From Chondrinema litorale (GTDB lineage: Bacteria > Bacteroidota > Bacteroidia > Cytophagales > Flammeovirgaceae): a stretch of DNA of 64,000 nucleotides. The notes under the pieces were generated by a model. It was not told the DNA's origin and did no database searches. It saw nothing but the letters and a program-made list of their open reading frames with translations. This document shows positions 60,980 through 64,000 of the stretch, piece after piece. Both the position numbers and the translations under genes were made by a program. The stretch covers positions 372,001 to 436,000 of the forward strand of contig NZ_CP111043.1 of the NCBI RefSeq assembly GCF_026250525.1. Direction: 5' to 3'. Positions within the stretch are counted from its first letter, which is position 1. Each line of letters starts with the position of its first letter.

Positions 60980-63900
60980 TTAGAAGTTTAAGTTTATACC
61001 GAAGATGATTGACTTTACTGGAGGAGTTGTGAGTCTGGTAAAACCATCTGCACGAACTTCAGGATCATACTTTAATCTGTCATCTTTAACCCAAGTAAAA
61101 AGGTTAGTTCCTCTCGCAAATACTGAAGCTTGATCGATTTTAACAGGTCTTAGTAAAGAAGCAGGTAATTTGTATCCGATTACGATATCTTTTACCCTTA
61201 AATAATCACCATCGTATAGGAATCTACTAGAAGTTCTAGAATCATCATTAGTACCATATACTACTCTAGGTACGTCTGTAACGTCACCTTCTTCTTGCCA
61301 TCTGTCCATTATATTAGTTACACCATTGTAATATAATGTAGTGTAGTAACCAGAGTGATGCGTGTAGAATGACCAGTCTTCGTATACTTTATGTCCACCA
61401 GCAAATACAAGTTCACATCAAGGTATACTCCTTTATAATCTACATGTGTATTGAAACCACCAGTAATTTTTGGGATAGCACTTCCACCTACGTATACTTG
61501 TTCAGCAGAATAGTAATCGTCGGTAATTTCATCACTTTCGTCGTTTACGTACCACTGTGCATTACCATTTTCAGGATTTACACCAGCCCATTTTCTCATG
61601 TACCAAGCATAAACTGGTTTACCAACTTCTACTTTTCTAGAACCAGAAGTAATAGTAATATCATCACCAGTAGCAGTTTGAGCTAACTCAGTAACTTCGT
61701 TATTTACTGTCGCAATGTTTGCAGATACACTTAAATTGAATGCCTGAGATCTTACGATATCAAAACCTAATAATGCCTCAATTCCTTTATTCACCATTGT
61801 ACCCACGTTTTGAGTAATCAAATCGTGACCAGAAGTTCTTGAAAGTGGCACATCTTGTAATAGGTCATAAGTTTCTTTGTTGTAATAGCCAAATGAACCA
61901 TTAATTCTACTATTAAAGAAACCGAAGTCTATACCTATATCTAATGTTTTGTTTTTCTCCCAAGTAAGGTATGTATTACCAAACTGAGCAGGATAAACAG
62001 CACCAGCATCGTTATAGTTTGCATCGTACTGTAATAAAGCTTGATATTTATTTATTCCGATATTAGAGTTACCAGAAAGACCATAAGATGCTCTCAGTTT
62101 TAAGTTGTTAAGTACATTTAATTCTGACATAAATAACTCTTCTGTAATATTCCATGCTGCACCAACTGACCAGAAACTACCAAATCTTAAACCTTCAGCA
62201 AACTTTGAAGAACCCTCGCGACGATAAGTGAAATCTGCTACATATTTACCCATGTAGTTGTAGTTCAACATACCTAAGTAAGATGTGTTTGCCCAATCCT
62301 CAAAATCAGAGCTTGCATCGTAGTTAGCACTCGTACTTGATACATATGTTAGACCTTCAGCAGGGAAGTTTTCACCATATGCATACACAGAGTTGTATTT
62401 ATTTTTCTGATACTCAACAAGAGCTAAAACACCGAAGTTATAATTGTTAATGCTTAAAGAATAATCTAAAGAGTTTTGAGCAACATAGTTAAAGTTTCTT
62501 TGCGTGTACTCATAAGCATCTGCTCCGGCACCATGAATTTTATCTTCAAATCTGTGTAGGTTCGTAATGTTGAAATCTGTATTGAAAAGTGATTTAAACT
62601 TAAGATTATCAATAATTTCCCACTCTAAAGAAGAATTATTTATTAAACGAGTTAGATTACTTTTAAAAAAGTTTTTTTCTTGAGTATATACAGTATTGAA
62701 AACTGAAGTATTTAAATCTGTATTGATGCTTCCATCTTCGTTGTATGGATGCTCCCAAGGACTCATAAAATATTTAGTAAGGTGTGGGTTTTCAAAATAA
62801 GCACCTTGCTCTAAAAATCCGTTTTGAATAGTGTTAGCAATGGTTGTGTTAGAAGAGAACTTGATTCTTTTAGTTAAATCTCTACCATAGTTCAACTTAG
62901 CAGTAACTCTTTGGAAATCTGAACCTATAACTGTTGCCTCAGTTTTATTATAACCTAATGAAGCGTAAAAGTTAGAAACATCATCTCCGCCAGAAGCAGA
63001 AATATTATAGTTTTGAACAACTGCATCTTTATTAGTTACAGCGTCAGACCAACCACCATCTACACCATCCCAACTTTGTAATCTACCTCCATCTAGGTCG
63101 TTATCTACCATAAAATCGTAAGCCTCATTTTTAGAAAAGCCATTCGCTTCACCATAAGTATTGTAGATTGCTTCTAAAAGTAATTCTTCGCGTTGTTCTC
63201 CATTTAATGGAGTTAAACCTTTGGTAGCATTGTTTTGGAAACTATATGTTGCACTAAAATTGAATTTGGCTTGGCCAGAGCTACCTTTTTTAGTAGTTAT
63301 TACTATTACACCGTTTGAGCCTCTAGCCCCATATGCTGCTGTTGCAGAAGCATCTTTTAATACAGTAATACTTTCAATATCATTACTGTTAATTGAAGAA
63401 AGCGCACTTAGAGAACTAGTTGTGGTACTACCAGAAAAATCATCATTAATCATTGGTACACCATCAATTACAAAAAGAGGTTGGTTACCGGCTGTAATAG
63501 TACCTACTCCCCTAATTCTAATATCTTGTGTTGAACCTGGCGTACCAGAAGAAGCAGAGATATTTAGACCAGGAACTTTACCCTGTAGCGTTTGATCTAT
63601 AGATGTTACTGGGATATCTTTTAAATTATTACCCGTTATCTGCACAGTTGAACCAGTTACTTCATTTTTTCTTTTACTGGTATAACCCATTACCATTATC
63701 TCTTCTAGCTGCTCTATACTTTCTGCTAAAGAAACATCTATATTAGTTTTTGAACCAATCTCAACCTCCTGAGTTTCAAAACCAATATAAGTAAATATTA
63801 ATGTGTTATTCCCTTGTGGTATAGAGACCTTATATCTCCCATTAATATCTGTAATTGTTCCAATTGCTGAACCCTTTAAAATAACATTTACACCAGGAAG

Positions 63901-64000
63901 TGGTGAATTGTCAGTAGCTGAAATAATTGTTCCGGAGATAGTCCGGTCTTGTGTAAAGCCTACAGAAAGGCTCAGAACCACTAAAATGGTTAAGAAATAT
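60980..64000 (-). pseudogene. SusC/RagA-family gene, cassette 3, frameshifted and cut by the window edge
   Basis: The frame runs off the right edge: upstream of the CarboxypepD_reg-like domain the residues YFLTILVVLSLSVGFTQ are part of a signal peptide whose first few codons lie beyond 64000. The plug signature TLQGKVPGLNISASSGTPGSTQDIRIRGVGTI is intact. One frameshift is seen: at 61403-61405 the plus strand has three A where cassette 2 has four, so DVNLYFAGGHKVYEDW becomes VNLYLLVDIKYTKT and stops at 61318. The correct frame continues without stop to FGINLNF at 60980, keeping the last 110 residues. Apart from this base the protein aligns throughout with cassette 2. Confidence 0.9.

Larger units (their letters stand above)
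54628..64000. repeat. tandem duplication of a susC-susD cassette
   Basis: Cassette 2 (54628-59059) and cassette 3 (59594 to the window edge) are direct repeats at protein level over both genes, with the same order and similar short spacing (four and seven bases). Most nucleotide differences I checked by eye fall at third codon positions. The non-coding DNA around them, including terminators, is not shared. Confidence 0.8.

Noticed and set aside
61369..61686. 105-codon plus-strand ORF opposite susC 3
   Set aside because: Antisense to the barrel region; appears only because the region is free of stops on that frame.
49597..64000. Complete polysaccharide utilisation locus
   Set aside because: No glycoside hydrolase, polysaccharide lyase, sulfatase or regulator is present beside the susCD pairs within the window, so a substrate or full locus cannot be claimed.
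1..64000. tRNA, rRNA, CRISPR arrays, insertion sequences or prophage
   Set aside because: I looked through the intergenic stretches for cloverleaf-like sequence, regular short repeats, transposase or integrase motifs and found none.

Overview
The window comes from a low-GC member of the Bacteroidota, most likely a free-living or marine Cytophagales-type bacterium. This rests on SusC/SusD outer-membrane pairs, a protein with a type B type-IX-secretion sorting domain, a Bacteroidota-style LptD, repeated -7 promoter elements of the form TAnnTTTG, and almost no Shine-Dalgarno sequences. It reads as ordinary chromosome. I see no rRNA, tRNA, CRISPR array, integrase or insertion sequence.

Layout. 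1-13 kb is mostly envelope: the start of an RDD membrane protein, murF, a GH3-type acyl-adenylating enzyme, a small one-helix membrane protein, a large secreted zinc metalloprotease, LptD and an amidase, then mannonate dehydratase (uxuA). 13-19.5 kb holds a UbiA-type enzyme and a three-gene type I export operon (ABC protein, HlyD adaptor, TolC channel) preceded by a small secreted ORF. The ABC protein has lost the conserved residues of nearly every nucleotide-binding motif. 19.8-25.6 kb is a giant soluble hybrid histidine kinase followed by a lone receiver. 25.6-28.6 kb is a tight operon (small ORF, metallo-beta-lactamase-fold hydrolase, tag, M28 peptidase). 28.9-31.8 kb is a T9SS cargo protein. 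31.9-48.6 kb carries a lipoprotein, a cyclic-nucleotide-gated-type potassium channel, an M16 peptidase, the aspartokinase/homoserine dehydrogenase fusion, heme oxygenase, small membrane proteins, a caspase-family protein, a RecB/AddA-type helicase-nuclease, a polytopic membrane protein and an isoaspartyl peptidase. 49.6-64 kb is three tandem susC-susD cassettes, all on the minus strand. Cassettes 2 and 3 are close relatives, and cassette 3 carries four single-base frameshifts.

How genes work together. LptD and the amidase are divergent envelope genes. The ABC/HlyD/TolC genes form one export unit. Kinase and receiver probably form a multistep phosphorelay. The SusCD pairs would import an unknown polymer or peptide; no glycoside hydrolase, peptidase or ECF sigma/anti-sigma pair adjoins them here.

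The most unusual items are the motif-dead ABC transporter, the long and partly structured leaders upstream of susC and thrA, and the frameshifted third susCD cassette. Promoter calls rest on short motifs and are tentative; domain calls come from reading the proteins, not from searches.
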